Shown here: piece by piece, positions 1 to 6,165 of the stretch
Numbering within the stretch: position 1 is the first letter of the stretch
How the letters are laid out: every line of letters begins with the position of its first letter
DNA from: DSUN01 sp035527715
Lineage (GTDB): Bacteria > Planctomycetota > PUPC01 > DSUN01
Assembly: GCA_035527715.1 (NCBI GenBank)
Contig: DATKZY010000244.1
Span: 1 to 8,538, forward strand
DNA length: 8,538 bases
Reading direction: 5' to 3'
Made by a program: the position numbers and the translations under genes
The notes under the pieces: generated by a model
Databases searched by the model: none
What the model was told of the DNA's origin: nothing
What the model saw: only the letters and a program-made list of their open reading frames with translations

Positions 1-97
1 GACGTGCACAGGCTCAAGGCGCCCGAGGTCCACGACGGCATGCCGCACGGCTTCATGTACATGCGCCTCTTCTACCTCCGCGCTGGCCACGCGCGCG
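1..97 (+). pseudogene. Upstream out-of-frame piece of the same GH116 gene
   Basis: In the frame beginning at base 1 the codons end in G or C without exception up to about base 81, and read VHDGMPHGFMYMRLFYLRA, which resembles the FFALR-like strand that precedes the GH116 N-terminal core. The frame used from 101 onward, extended back to base 2, has poor codon use here (ACA, TCA, GCA, GCT, TGT). Coding therefore passes from frame 1 to frame 2 between about 80 and 100, which needs one extra base or two missing bases. The gene start lies outside the window. A sequencing or assembly error and a true inactivating mutation cannot be told apart here. Confidence 0.55.
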
Positions 98-100
98 GCC

Positions 101-2152
101 ATGCCCGGCTGGGAGCCGCTGCCGCCGGCCAGCGGCTCGTACGGCGCGCTGTACCCCAAGGGGTGGTTCGTCTACCGCGGCTTCACCGCCGACCTGGCGG
201 TGAAGTTCTTCAGCCCCATCGTCCGCGAGAACGTGCGCGAGACGAGCTTGCCCGTGGCGCTCTTCGAGTTCGCCGTGGCGAATCCCACGGCCCGCCGGCT
301 CGACGTGGCGGTGCTCTTCACCTTCCCCAACGCCGCGGCCCACTCGGCCCAGCTCCGCACCGGCTTCCTCAGCTCGGCCCAGGCCGAGCCCGAGCGCAAA
401 CTCGTCGGCGTCGTGCTCGACGCCCGCGACGAGCGGAACCCGCCCACGACGCAGGACAGCGAGTGGTGCCTCGCCGTGCGCGCCGAGCACGGCGGCGAGG
501 TGTCCTACGCCACGTCGTGGAACGCCCTGGCGAGCGGGGGCGACATCCTGGGCGAGTTCGCCGCCGAGGGCCGGCTGCCCGACAAGCCGCTCGATGCGAC
601 GGCGAGCGCGGCCGCGGTGGCCTTCCACGCCACGCTCGAGCCCAAGGCATCCATCACCGTGCCGTTCGCCCTGAGCTGGGACTTTCCCCGCGTGGCCTTC
701 GGGGCGGGCCCGCCGAGCCCCGGCACGCAGTGGTGGCGGCGCTACACCGAGTACTTCGGCCGGAGCGCCAACAGCTCCTTCGCCATCGCGCGCGAGGCGC
801 TGCTGCGCCACGACGAGTGGGAGGCGGCGGTGGACGCCTGGATGCGCCCCATCCTCGAGGAGCCCGACTATCCCGAGTGGCTCAAGCAGGCCGCCTTCAA
901 CGAGCTGTACTACGAGAGCTTCGGCGGCGCCTTCTGGGAGGCCGGCTGCATCACGGCGCCCGACGAGTTCCGCAAGCTGCACCCCGAGGACCACAAGCAC
1001 TTCCTCCTCGCGTGCCCCACGGAGCCGCGCTGCGCGCCGCTCGCGCTGCGCTTCGCCGCCCAGCGGGCGCGCCTGGCCCTCTGGCCGCAGATCGAGCGCG
1101 ACGTGTTGCGGGCCTACGCCGACCTGATTGACGCCACGACCCCCTTCGTCCACGACCTCGGCGCGCCCGACGGCAACCCGTTCTTCGAGGCGGCCGGGCC
1201 GCCCGACGCGGCCCGCGAGGCCAAGGACCTCCCCGCCCTGTTCATCCTCCAGGTCTACGCCTGCTACCGGGCCACACAGGACCGCGACTTCCTGGCCTAC
1301 GTGTGGTCGGCGTGCAAGAAGTGCTTCGGCGCCCTGCGCGCCGCCGACACCTACGGGCACGGCCTGCCCGGCCACAACGGCGACGACACGGTGACCTCGC
1401 CCTGCCCGCTCCACGGCGTGTCGCTGCTCGGCGGGGGCCTGTGCGTGGCGGCCCTCGAGGCCCTCGAACGCCTCGCCGCGGCGTGCGACGACCGCGACGC
1501 CGAGGCCATCCGCCGCCTCGTGCCCGTGGCCCGCGCGAACCTCGACCGGCAGCTCTGGCGGCCCCGGCTCGGCTACTATGCGGTGGACACCCACTCGCGG
1601 CAGCCCGACGCCCTCGCGGCGGGCGCCCTGTCGGGCATCCGTTTCGCCCAGGGCGCGGGCCTGCCCCCGATCCTCCCCGCCGAGCGCCTCCAGCAGCACC
1701 TGCGCCAGGTCTATCTGCGCTGCGTGAAGCCCTTGCGCGACTCGACCGGCGACGGCGTCGCCGACGTCGGGGCCCTCAACGTCGTCGGCTCCGACCGCTG
1801 CCCGCCCGGCGTCGGCCGCTGCCACGAGGTCTCCGTCGCCGACTCCTACCGCCTCGCCGCGACGATGTACCACGTGGGGCGCGAGCGCCAGGACGGCGAT
1901 CTCGTCGCCGACGCCCTTCGGACCGCGTTCGGCATCTACTACCAGACCTGGGCCGTCGCGGCGGACAAGCCGCTCTGGGCCTTCGAGACCCCGCAGGCCT
2001 GGGACGCGGCCTATCCCGCCCGGGCGCGCGCCACGCAGCACATCGAGGGCCGCGCCGTGTGGGACCTGCTGCTCGAGATCAAGGACCCCTACGCCCGGCC
2101 CCCCGAGGCCCCGCCGAAGGCGGAGGCCCGGCCGCCTGCCGAAGAGGAGTGA
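101..2152 (+). CDS. GH116 (GBA2-type/DUF608) glycoside hydrolase, 5' part missing
   Basis: Family GH116 holds retaining beta-glucosidases and glucosylceramidases that remove glucose from glycosides. Residues about 13-80 read as the GH116 N-terminal beta domain (SYGALYPKGWFVY; RETSLPVALFEF; LDVAVLFTFPN). The catalytic (alpha/alpha)6 domain opens near residue 262 with FNELYY; Glu268 matches the family nucleophile. DLPALFILQVY, a G-L-P-G-H-N-G-D-D-T stretch (about 421-430), LLGGGLCVAALEALE and the near-terminal YRLAATM and WAFETPQAWD blocks follow the family order. The D-x-T-x-D motif that holds the acid/base region reads D428-D-T-V-T432, so one Asp is lost. The ATG at 101 is only the first in-frame start: about 100 N-terminal residues of the family are absent, and coding sequence continues upstream in another frame. 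No signal peptide can be judged. It probably shares a transcript with the gene at 2159. Family assignment is firm; substrate is unknown. Confidence 0.85.
   Translation: MPGWEPLPPASGSYGALYPKGWFVYRGFTADLAVKFFSPIVRENVRETSLPVALFEFAVANPTARRLDVAVLFTFPNAAAHSAQLRTGFLSSAQAEPERKLVGVVLDARDERNPPTTQDSEWCLAVRAEHGGEVSYATSWNALASGGDILGEFAAEGRLPDKPLDATASAAAVAFHATLEPKASITVPFALSWDFPRVAFGAGPPSPGTQWWRRYTEYFGRSANSSFAIAREALLRHDEWEAAVDAWMRPILEEPDYPEWLKQAAFNELYYESFGGAFWEAGCITAPDEFRKLHPEDHKHFLLACPTEPRCAPLALRFAAQRARLALWPQIERDVLRAYADLIDATTPFVHDLGAPDGNPFFEAAGPPDAAREAKDLPALFILQVYACYRATQDRDFLAYVWSACKKCFGALRAADTYGHGLPGHNGDDTVTSPCPLHGVSLLGGGLCVAALEALERLAAACDDRDAEAIRRLVPVARANLDRQLWRPRLGYYAVDTHSRQPDALAAGALSGIRFAQGAGLPPILPAERLQQHLRQVYLRCVKPLRDSTGDGVADVGALNVVGSDRCPPGVGRCHEVSVADSYRLAATMYHVGRERQDGDLVADALRTAFGIYYQTWAVAADKPLWAFETPQAWDAAYPARARATQHIEGRAVWDLLLEIKDPYARPPEAPPKAEARPPAEEE
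2144..2149 (+). promoter_or_regulatory. Shine-Dalgarno GAGGAG for the TTG-started gene
   Basis: GAGGAG lies inside the last codons of the GH116 gene, nine bases before the TTG at 2159. It supports the TTG over the first in-frame ATG, which comes only after the transmembrane segment. Confidence 0.6.
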
Positions 2153-2158
2153 GCCGTT

Positions 2159-2968
2159 TTGCGCCGCATCCGCGCCTTCGTCAACGCCCTGGGCCTCTTG
2201 GTCCGCGACCTGCTCCGGCCCACCAACTTGTTGGCCGTGGTGGTCCTGCTCGTCGCGTCGTACCTGGGCATCACGTACATGATGGCGCGGGTTCGCGACG
2301 CGCGGCTCGCCCGCGAGCGCCGCGAGCTGGAGGCGACCGTGGCCGCCCTCGAGCAGCGCAACGACGCGCTCCGCCGCACCGTGCGGCAGCTCGAGGCCCA
2401 GTGCGAGGAACTCAAGGGCTTCGTGAAGCGCCTCACCACCGAATCGCGCGTCGCCGACGTGCGCGTGGTCGGCCAGCGCCTCGACTCCCAGCGCGTGCCC
2501 CTGTGGACCCTGGAATTCGTCGAGCGGGGCCGCGACGGCAAGCCCCTGCCCGCCAAGGTGCTCACCGTGCGGGGCGAGGAGGTGTTCTTCGACGCCCTCG
2601 TCATCAAGTTCTCGCACGACCTGGTCAAGGTGGGCGACCCCTTGCGGGGAAAGTCCCTCCACTTCTTCCGCCGGGCCTTCGGCTCGGCCCAGGAGCCGCG
2701 CGAGGGGCCGATGCTCGCCGCCTCGGGCAGCGTGGTGCCCGACGCCTATCGCGGCTCGTCGGGCACCGCCTCGGCCTTCGAGCAGGCCCTGTGGCTCCGC
2801 TTCTGGCACTGGGTGAACCACCCCGCCGAGGCGGCGGCCGAGGGCATTCGCGTGGCCCAGGGCGAAGCCGTCTTTACCCGCCCCGAGCCCGGCGCCACCT
2901 ACCGCATCACCCTCGAACACGCCGGCGGCTTGAACATCCAGCGCGTCGAACCCAAGAATCCGAAGTGA
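2159..2968 (+). CDS. Single-pass membrane protein with coiled coil, unknown function
   Basis: I do not recognise a named family. The 269-residue product has a basic N-terminus, one hydrophobic segment at about residues 23-40 (LLAVVVLLVASYLGITY), then a charged heptad-rich stretch at about 44-95 that should form a coiled coil (RERRELEATVAALEQRNDAL). A globular region of about 170 residues follows, starting at VRVVGQRLDSQRVPLWTLEF and ending PEPGATYRITLEHAGG. The basic N-terminus predicts an inside start, leaving the coiled coil and C-terminal domain outside the cytoplasm. The TTG start is chosen because it has a good Shine-Dalgarno and because starting at the internal ATG (residue 41) would remove the membrane segment. 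It begins six bases after the GH116 stop, so the two are probably co-transcribed; a role as anchor or partner of an envelope enzyme is only inference. Confidence 0.8.
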   Translation: MRRIRAFVNALGLLVRDLLRPTNLLAVVVLLVASYLGITYMMARVRDARLARERRELEATVAALEQRNDALRRTVRQLEAQCEELKGFVKRLTTESRVADVRVVGQRLDSQRVPLWTLEFVERGRDGKPLPAKVLTVRGEEVFFDALVIKFSHDLVKVGDPLRGKSLHFFRRAFGSAQEPREGPMLAASGSVVPDAYRGSSGTASAFEQALWLRFWHWVNHPAEAAAEGIRVAQGEAVFTRPEPGATYRITLEHAGGLNIQRVEPKNPK

Positions 2969-2980
2969 GCAGGGGCTGCG

Positions 2981-3289
2981 TGCGCCACCCCACAAATGAG
3001 GGGGCAAGATCGCGGGCGCCTCGCTGTCTTGCTCCCGAAGGGAGCGTGGTGGGTTGCCGGCGGCTTCAGCCGCCGGACTCTGGCGCCCGAAGCGCCCGAA
3101 GTCCCGAAGGGACGGCAGAAGGAGGCCCCCGGCCGCCACGCCACGGGCTTCTGCCGTCCCTTCAGGACTGGCCCGGTGGGTGGCCCCTGACCCGGCGGCT
3201 GAAGCCGCCGGCAACCCGCTTCGGTCCCTTTGGGACTCACGAGAGCACCGGCGCGGAGCTTCCTGTCCCCTCATTTGTGGGGCGGTGCA
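2981..3289. mobile_element. MITE-like nested palindromic element with terminal inverted repeats
   Basis: The ends are inverted repeats of about 26 bp (2981-3006 and 3264-3289, 23 of 26 matching) with the shared core CCCCTCATTTGTGGGG on the right. A 5-bp direct repeat CTGCG abuts each end (2976-2980 and 3290-3294), as a target-site duplication would. Inside lie a perfect 26-bp inverted pair (3051-3076 and 3192-3217), itself built on a CCGGCGGCT hairpin, and a 21-bp pair (3101-3121 and 3148-3168, 20 of 21 matching). Small hairpins of the form GTCCC-loop-GGGAC recur (3101-3113, 3224-3236). No transposase is encoded. This layout fits a non-autonomous element or REP-like composite. Lying between convergent genes, it could also act as a two-way terminator. 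Confidence 0.6.
3051..3217. repeat. Inner inverted repeats of the palindromic element
   Basis: The arms at 3051-3076 and 3192-3217 are exact reverse complements. The inner arms at 3101-3121 and 3148-3168 differ at one base. As RNA or single-stranded DNA this would fold into a long interrupted stem with smaller hairpins, on either strand. Confidence 0.75.
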
Positions 3290-3320
3290 CTGCGACCGAC
3301 GCGCGGCGAGCTTCGGACGG

Positions 3321-4124
3321 TCAGGCTCGCGGCTCGCGGCTCGCGGCTCGCCGCTTCCGCTTGCCCAGGCCGGCCACCCACTTCCGGAAGCGCCCCCACA
3401 GCGTCATCTCCTCCAGGGCCTCCGTGGCCGGGGCATAGTCCGGGCGGCGGGCGAGGGCCATGCGGTAGCACTCGCGCGCGGCGCAGGGGTTGCCGAGGGC
3501 GCGATGGCAGTCGCCCATGGTCTTCCACACGAAGGGGTTCTGGGGCACGAACTGGGTGACGTGTGCGAGGCGCTCGAGAGCGCGCTCGTGGCGGCCCCAC
3601 TGGATGAGGCACAACGCGGCCCGGAAATTCGCCCGCCAGTGGCTCGGGTCGGCCTGGCAGGCCTTCTCGAAACAGGCGTTCGTGCTCTCCAGGGTGCCCC
3701 AGGCGCCCGTGGCCAGGACCACCTCGGCGCGGGCGAGCCAGGTGAACAGGGCGTTCCCCCGGTGCTTCACCGCGATGTCGGAGTGCTCGCAGGCCGCCTC
3801 GATGTAGCCCTGGTGGGCCAGCACGAGGGCCTTGGCGGCGTAGAAGACGGGCACGCGGCCGTAGCTGCCGAGGGCCTCGTCGGCCGTCTCCGCGGCGCGC
3901 GGGACGTCGCCCGCACGCAGCCGCGCGTCCACCTCCGCGGCCCAGGCGTCGAAGAAGGCGGGATCGTGCTTCCGCGCGCCGCGGAACTCGCGCGCGGCGT
4001 CCTGGAACTCCCCCTCGAAGTACAGCCGCTCGCCCGAGAGCATCAGCTCCTCGGCCGGGTGCCGCCGCCAGCCATCGCTGCGCGACTCACCGCTGTCCCG
4101 GGGGAACTCAAGCCAGTCGCCCAT
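3321..4124 (-). CDS. Tetratricopeptide repeat (TPR) protein
   Basis: The 267-residue product has no signal peptide or membrane segment, so it is probably cytoplasmic. About six TPR-like helix pairs cover residues 25-230. The clearest are the first (YFEGEFQDAAREFRGARKHD), one near 145-178 (ACFEKACQADPSHWRANFRA) and the last near 197-230 (MGDCHRALGNPCAARECYRM). TPRs bind partner proteins; no catalytic domain is visible. After the repeats comes a basic tail (about 241-267), whose last ten residues come from the 7-bp repeat array and are probably not under functional constraint. The ATG at 4124 gives a full-length frame; only a weak AGGA lies upstream. It is the last of three minus-strand genes, 87 bases after the S23 gene and convergent with the plus-strand pair. 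The binding partner is unknown. Confidence 0.8.
   Translation of the reverse strand: MGDWLEFPRDSGESRSDGWRRHPAEELMLSGERLYFEGEFQDAAREFRGARKHDPAFFDAWAAEVDARLRAGDVPRAAETADEALGSYGRVPVFYAAKALVLAHQGYIEAACEHSDIAVKHRGNALFTWLARAEVVLATGAWGTLESTNACFEKACQADPSHWRANFRAALCLIQWGRHERALERLAHVTQFVPQNPFVWKTMGDCHRALGNPCAARECYRMALARRPDYAPATEALEEMTLWGRFRKWVAGLGKRKRRAASREPRA
3324..3351. repeat. Tandem heptamer array, 4 x GGCTCGC
   Basis: Four exact copies of the 7-mer GGCTCGC run in tandem. On the minus strand they encode the last ten or so residues of the TPR protein (ending ASREPRA), with the TGA stop directly after. The unit resembles the heptamers around the S23 gene and at the 5' end of the AmrS gene. Confidence 0.85.
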
Positions 4125-4150
4125 CGTTGAGTTTGTCCTGGCATCGTCCG

Positions 4151-4180
4151 CGTAGGCCGTAGGCCGGAAGCCGTAGGCCG
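4151..4180. repeat. Left arm of 30-bp inverted repeat (heptamer-built) flanking the S23 gene
   Basis: The arm is four 7-mers plus two bases (units CGTAGGC, CGTAGGC, CGGAAGC, CGTAGGC). It is the exact reverse complement of 4727-4756, on the other side of the four-helix-bundle gene. The order of unit variants is the same in both arms, which points to copying of a block and not to independent growth. Confidence 0.85.
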
Positions 4181-4211
4181 TGGCAGACAGGCGGTTAGAA
4201 GAGGGCCGTGC

Positions 4212-4643
4212 TCACGGGAGGAAGCGTTCCGGGTGTTCCATCATGCGGCCGAGCATCCTGCCCACTCGCTCATAGCCGGCGCACAGCTCATCCCGCTTCA
4301 CGGCAGGGAGGTAGCCGCAGTCGCGGGAGAAGTCCACCCACACCTGGGTTTCCGAGCCTTCGCCATCTGAGTCGGCCATCTTCGAGACGAACGACTTCGG
4401 ATACCGACGCTTCCGGTATCCCTCCGAGATGTTCGTCGCCACGCTCCGGGACGAGCGCCGAACCTGGTCCGTGAGGGAGTACCGCTCCTCCGGCGGAAAC
4501 AACTTGGAGACGTGGAAGACCTGCATCGCCAACTGGTAGGCCAGCTTGTACACGTCGAGGTCGCGGAACCCTCTGATCGGCTCGCCTGAACCCGCGCTCT
4601 GTGCAGCGCGCCTCGCACCCGACTCGGTTTTCCTTGCCTCCAT
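4212..4643 (-). CDS. Four-helix-bundle protein, S23/IVS family (TIGR02436-like)
   Basis: The 143-residue product carries the family signature throughout: FRDLDVYKLAYQLA (about 26-39), FPPEERYSLTDQVRRSSRSV (49-68), the small block NISEGYRKRRY (71-81), FVSKMADSDGEGSETQVWVD (85-104) and a last helix ending MMEHPERFL. Family members were first found in intervening sequences inside 23S rRNA genes and also occur as free genes; the fold is shared with Avd, the basic accessory protein of diversity-generating retroelements. The biochemical role of free copies is unsettled, though basic surfaces suggest nucleic-acid binding. The ATG at 4643 has a perfect AGGAGG eight bases upstream; the first 25 residues precede the family core. 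It lies between AmrS and TPR genes on the same strand and inside a pair of 30-bp inverted repeats. No reverse transcriptase or rRNA is present nearby. Confidence 0.9.
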   Translation of the reverse strand: MEARKTESGARRAAQSAGSGEPIRGFRDLDVYKLAYQLAMQVFHVSKLFPPEERYSLTDQVRRSSRSVATNISEGYRKRRYPKSFVSKMADSDGEGSETQVWVDFSRDCGYLPAVKRDELCAGYERVGRMLGRMMEHPERFLP

Positions 4644-4651
4644 GTTGCCCG

Positions 4652-4657
4652 CCTCCT
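4652..4657 (-). promoter_or_regulatory. Shine-Dalgarno AGGAGG of the S23-type gene
   Basis: The plus strand reads CCTCCT, so the minus strand has AGGAGG eight bases before the ATG. This is an ideal ribosome binding site and fixes the start at 4643. Confidence 0.7.
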
Positions 4658-4678
4658 GCGTGTCACGATGCTCCTCCC

Positions 4679-4756
4679 TGCCTCCGCCTTACGGCCTCCG
4701 GCCTCCCGCCTCCGGCCTCCGGCTTCCGGCCTACGGCTTCCGGCCTACGGCCTACG
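4679..4756. repeat. Degenerate tandem heptamer array with right inverted-repeat arm (4727-4756)
   Basis: About eleven 7-bp units run in tandem. On the plus strand they include GGCCTCC, CGCCTCC, GGCTTCC and GGCCTAC. The last 30 bases are the exact reverse complement of 4151-4180. The array fills the gap between the stop of the AmrS gene and the ribosome binding site of the S23 gene; the TAG stop of the AmrS gene (4752-4754) is itself part of a unit. Confidence 0.85.
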
Positions 4757-5993
4757 ATTTGCTGGCTACCCCCTCCCACACCCCGGCGATCGGCGTGTCG
4801 CACTTCGGGCACTTGCCCCCCTTGATCTCCACGGCGCCCACGCTGTAGCGGACGCGGCGGATGAGGACGCGTCCGCACTTGGGGCAGGCCGTGCTCTCGC
4901 CCGGATGGCCGCCGGGGCGCGAGACGTTGCCGACGTAGACGTAGCGCAGGCCCTCCTTGCGGCTGATCTCCCAGAGGCGCTCGATGGTCTCGGGCGGCGT
5001 GCGCTCGAGGTTGCGCAGCTTGTAGGTGGGGAAGAAGGCGCTGTAGTGCACCGGCACGTCGGGGCCGAGCTCGCCGTGAATCCACTTGGCCATCTCGCGC
5101 ACCTCCTTCGGGTCGTCGTTGTGCGTGGGGATGACCAGGTAGACGATCTCGAACCACATCTTCTTCTTCGCCAGCACCTTCAGCGTGTCGAGGACGGGTC
5201 GGAGCTTGCCGTGGACCAGCTCCTTGTAGAACTTCTCGGTGTAGGCCTTGAGGTCAATCTTCACGGCGCTGAGGACCTCGCAGAGCTTCTCCATCGGCTC
5301 GGCCGTGATGTAGCCGTTGGAGATCATCACGCTCTCGATGCCCTTCTCGCGTGCCGCCTTTGCCGTGTCGAACACGTATTCGTAGTAGACGACCGGCTCG
5401 GAGTAGGTGAAGGCGATGGAGCGGGCGCGGATGGGGCGGTCGGTGAAGTAGCTGCGGCGGGCCACCTGGGCGTCGGCCACCAGCGCGTCGGGCGGCAGGT
5501 TCAGGTTCCGCGTCTGCTCGGGGCGCACCTGCGAGATCTCCCAGTTCTGGCAGAACACGCACTCGACGTTGCAGCCCGCCGTGGCGATCGAGTAGGCCCA
5601 CGTGCCGGGCAGGAAGTGGAACAGCGGCTTCTTCTCGATGGGGTCAATGTTGCGGGAGCACGGGTTGCCGTAGACGAGCGTGTGGTAGACGCCGCCGCGA
5701 TTCTCGCGCACGCCGCAGTAGCCGCGCTCCTGGTCGCCCACCTCGCACTCGTTGGGGCAGAGGACGCACTTGACGCGGTTCTCGGCCAGCTTCTCGTAGA
5801 AGCGGGCCTCGGGCGTCTGCCAGATGCCGCCGAGCGTGGCCAGCGTCGGCCCCTCCTGGCCACAGGCCGTGCGGAGCAGCGACGCCGCGCCGGCCCCGGC
5901 CGCCAGGGCGCAGCCGCCGAGGGCACAGCGCCTCACGAAATCGCGGCGGGTGGGATTTCGGATTGCGGACTGCGGATTGCGGATTTCAGACAT
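4752..5993 (-). CDS. amrS: AmmeMemoRadiSam-system radical SAM enzyme, with Tat-like leader
   Basis: The 413-residue product matches the AmrS family along its length. Residues 76-93 hold a Cys cluster (CVLCPNEC, then GYCGVREN). The radical SAM motif C-x3-C-x2-C is C141-NVE-C145-VF-C148, which would bind a [4Fe-4S] cluster and S-adenosylmethionine. SEPVVYYEY, a Lys/Asp block VKIDLKAY and VIPTHND follow, as in activating-enzyme-like barrels. The C-terminus has a ribbon-like CPKC (370-373) and CPKC (395-398) ending in AGVW. AmrS genes often accompany AMMECR1 and Memo genes; neither is seen here, and the substrate is unknown. Ahead of the core is a leader, TRRDFVRR followed by a small hydrophobic stretch to about residue 40, like a twin-arginine signal. 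Residues 3-14 are encoded by a heptamer array. The ATG at 5993 is the only start that keeps the leader; upstream is a purine-rich GAAGAGAAAGAG. Confidence 0.88.
   Translation of the reverse strand: MSEIRNPQSAIRNPTRRDFVRRCALGGCALAAGAGAASLLRTACGQEGPTLATLGGIWQTPEARFYEKLAENRVKCVLCPNECEVGDQERGYCGVRENRGGVYHTLVYGNPCSRNIDPIEKKPLFHFLPGTWAYSIATAGCNVECVFCQNWEISQVRPEQTRNLNLPPDALVADAQVARRSYFTDRPIRARSIAFTYSEPVVYYEYVFDTAKAAREKGIESVMISNGYITAEPMEKLCEVLSAVKIDLKAYTEKFYKELVHGKLRPVLDTLKVLAKKKMWFEIVYLVIPTHNDDPKEVREMAKWIHGELGPDVPVHYSAFFPTYKLRNLERTPPETIERLWEISRKEGLRYVYVGNVSRPGGHPGESTACPKCGRVLIRRVRYSVGAVEIKGGKCPKCDTPIAGVWEGVASKS
5953..5987. repeat. Tandem heptamer array, 5 units GGAYTKC
   Basis: Five 7-bp units lie end to end: GGATTTC, GGATTGC, GGACTGC, GGATTGC, GGATTTC. 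The array is inside the 5' end of the AmrS gene and encodes residues 3-14 (E-I-R-N-P-Q-S-A-I-R-N-P), just before the twin arginine. Confidence 0.85.
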
Positions 5994-6077
5994 CTCTTTC
6001 TCTTCTCACGCGTCCCGCATCGGGCCCCAGACCTCGGCCCCTGCCTGCCCGCCGTCTAACACCCCTCTGACACCTCC

Positions 6078-6106
6078 ATCCTACCGCACCGGCCCCCCGA
6101 TTTCAA
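6078..6106 (-). promoter_or_regulatory. Candidate sigma-70-type promoter for the AmrS gene
   Basis: Read on the minus strand, TTGAAA (6106-6101) is followed after 17 bases by TAGGAT (6083-6078). That matches the -35 and -10 consensus at five and four of six positions with ideal spacing. It would give a leader of about 78 bases before the ATG at 5993 and drive the three minus-strand genes. Found by eye only. Confidence 0.35.
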
Positions 6107-6165
6107 TGACCGCGCCACCCAACGCTCCCGCGGTCGCACTCGGGGTCATAGGGGATCAGGTCATA

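Noticed and set aside
53..3274. A 1073-codon open frame on the minus strand
   Set aside because: It lies opposite two well-supported plus-strand genes, shows no recognisable domain and runs through the palindromic element. It arises because codons ending in G or C rarely give stops on the opposite strand.
1303..3438. A 711-codon plus frame overlapping the GH116 and membrane-protein genes
   Set aside because: It is rich in Arg, Pro and Ala with no domain, and crosses both real genes and the repeat element. It is a frame shadow.
4151..4756. Diversity-generating retroelement, suggested by the Avd-like four-helix fold
   Set aside because: No reverse transcriptase and no template/variable repeat pair are visible; the repeats are short heptamers, not near-identical 100-bp copies.
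4679..4756. CRISPR array
   Set aside because: The units are contiguous 7-mers without spacers.
4151..4756. 23S rRNA intervening sequence in an rRNA gene
   Set aside because: The flanks are protein-coding (TPR and AmrS genes); no rRNA sequence is recognisable in the window.
4668..6059. A 463-codon plus frame opposite the AmrS gene
   Set aside because: The minus strand has full-length AmrS motifs here. The plus frame begins in the heptamer array and shows only low-complexity sequence.
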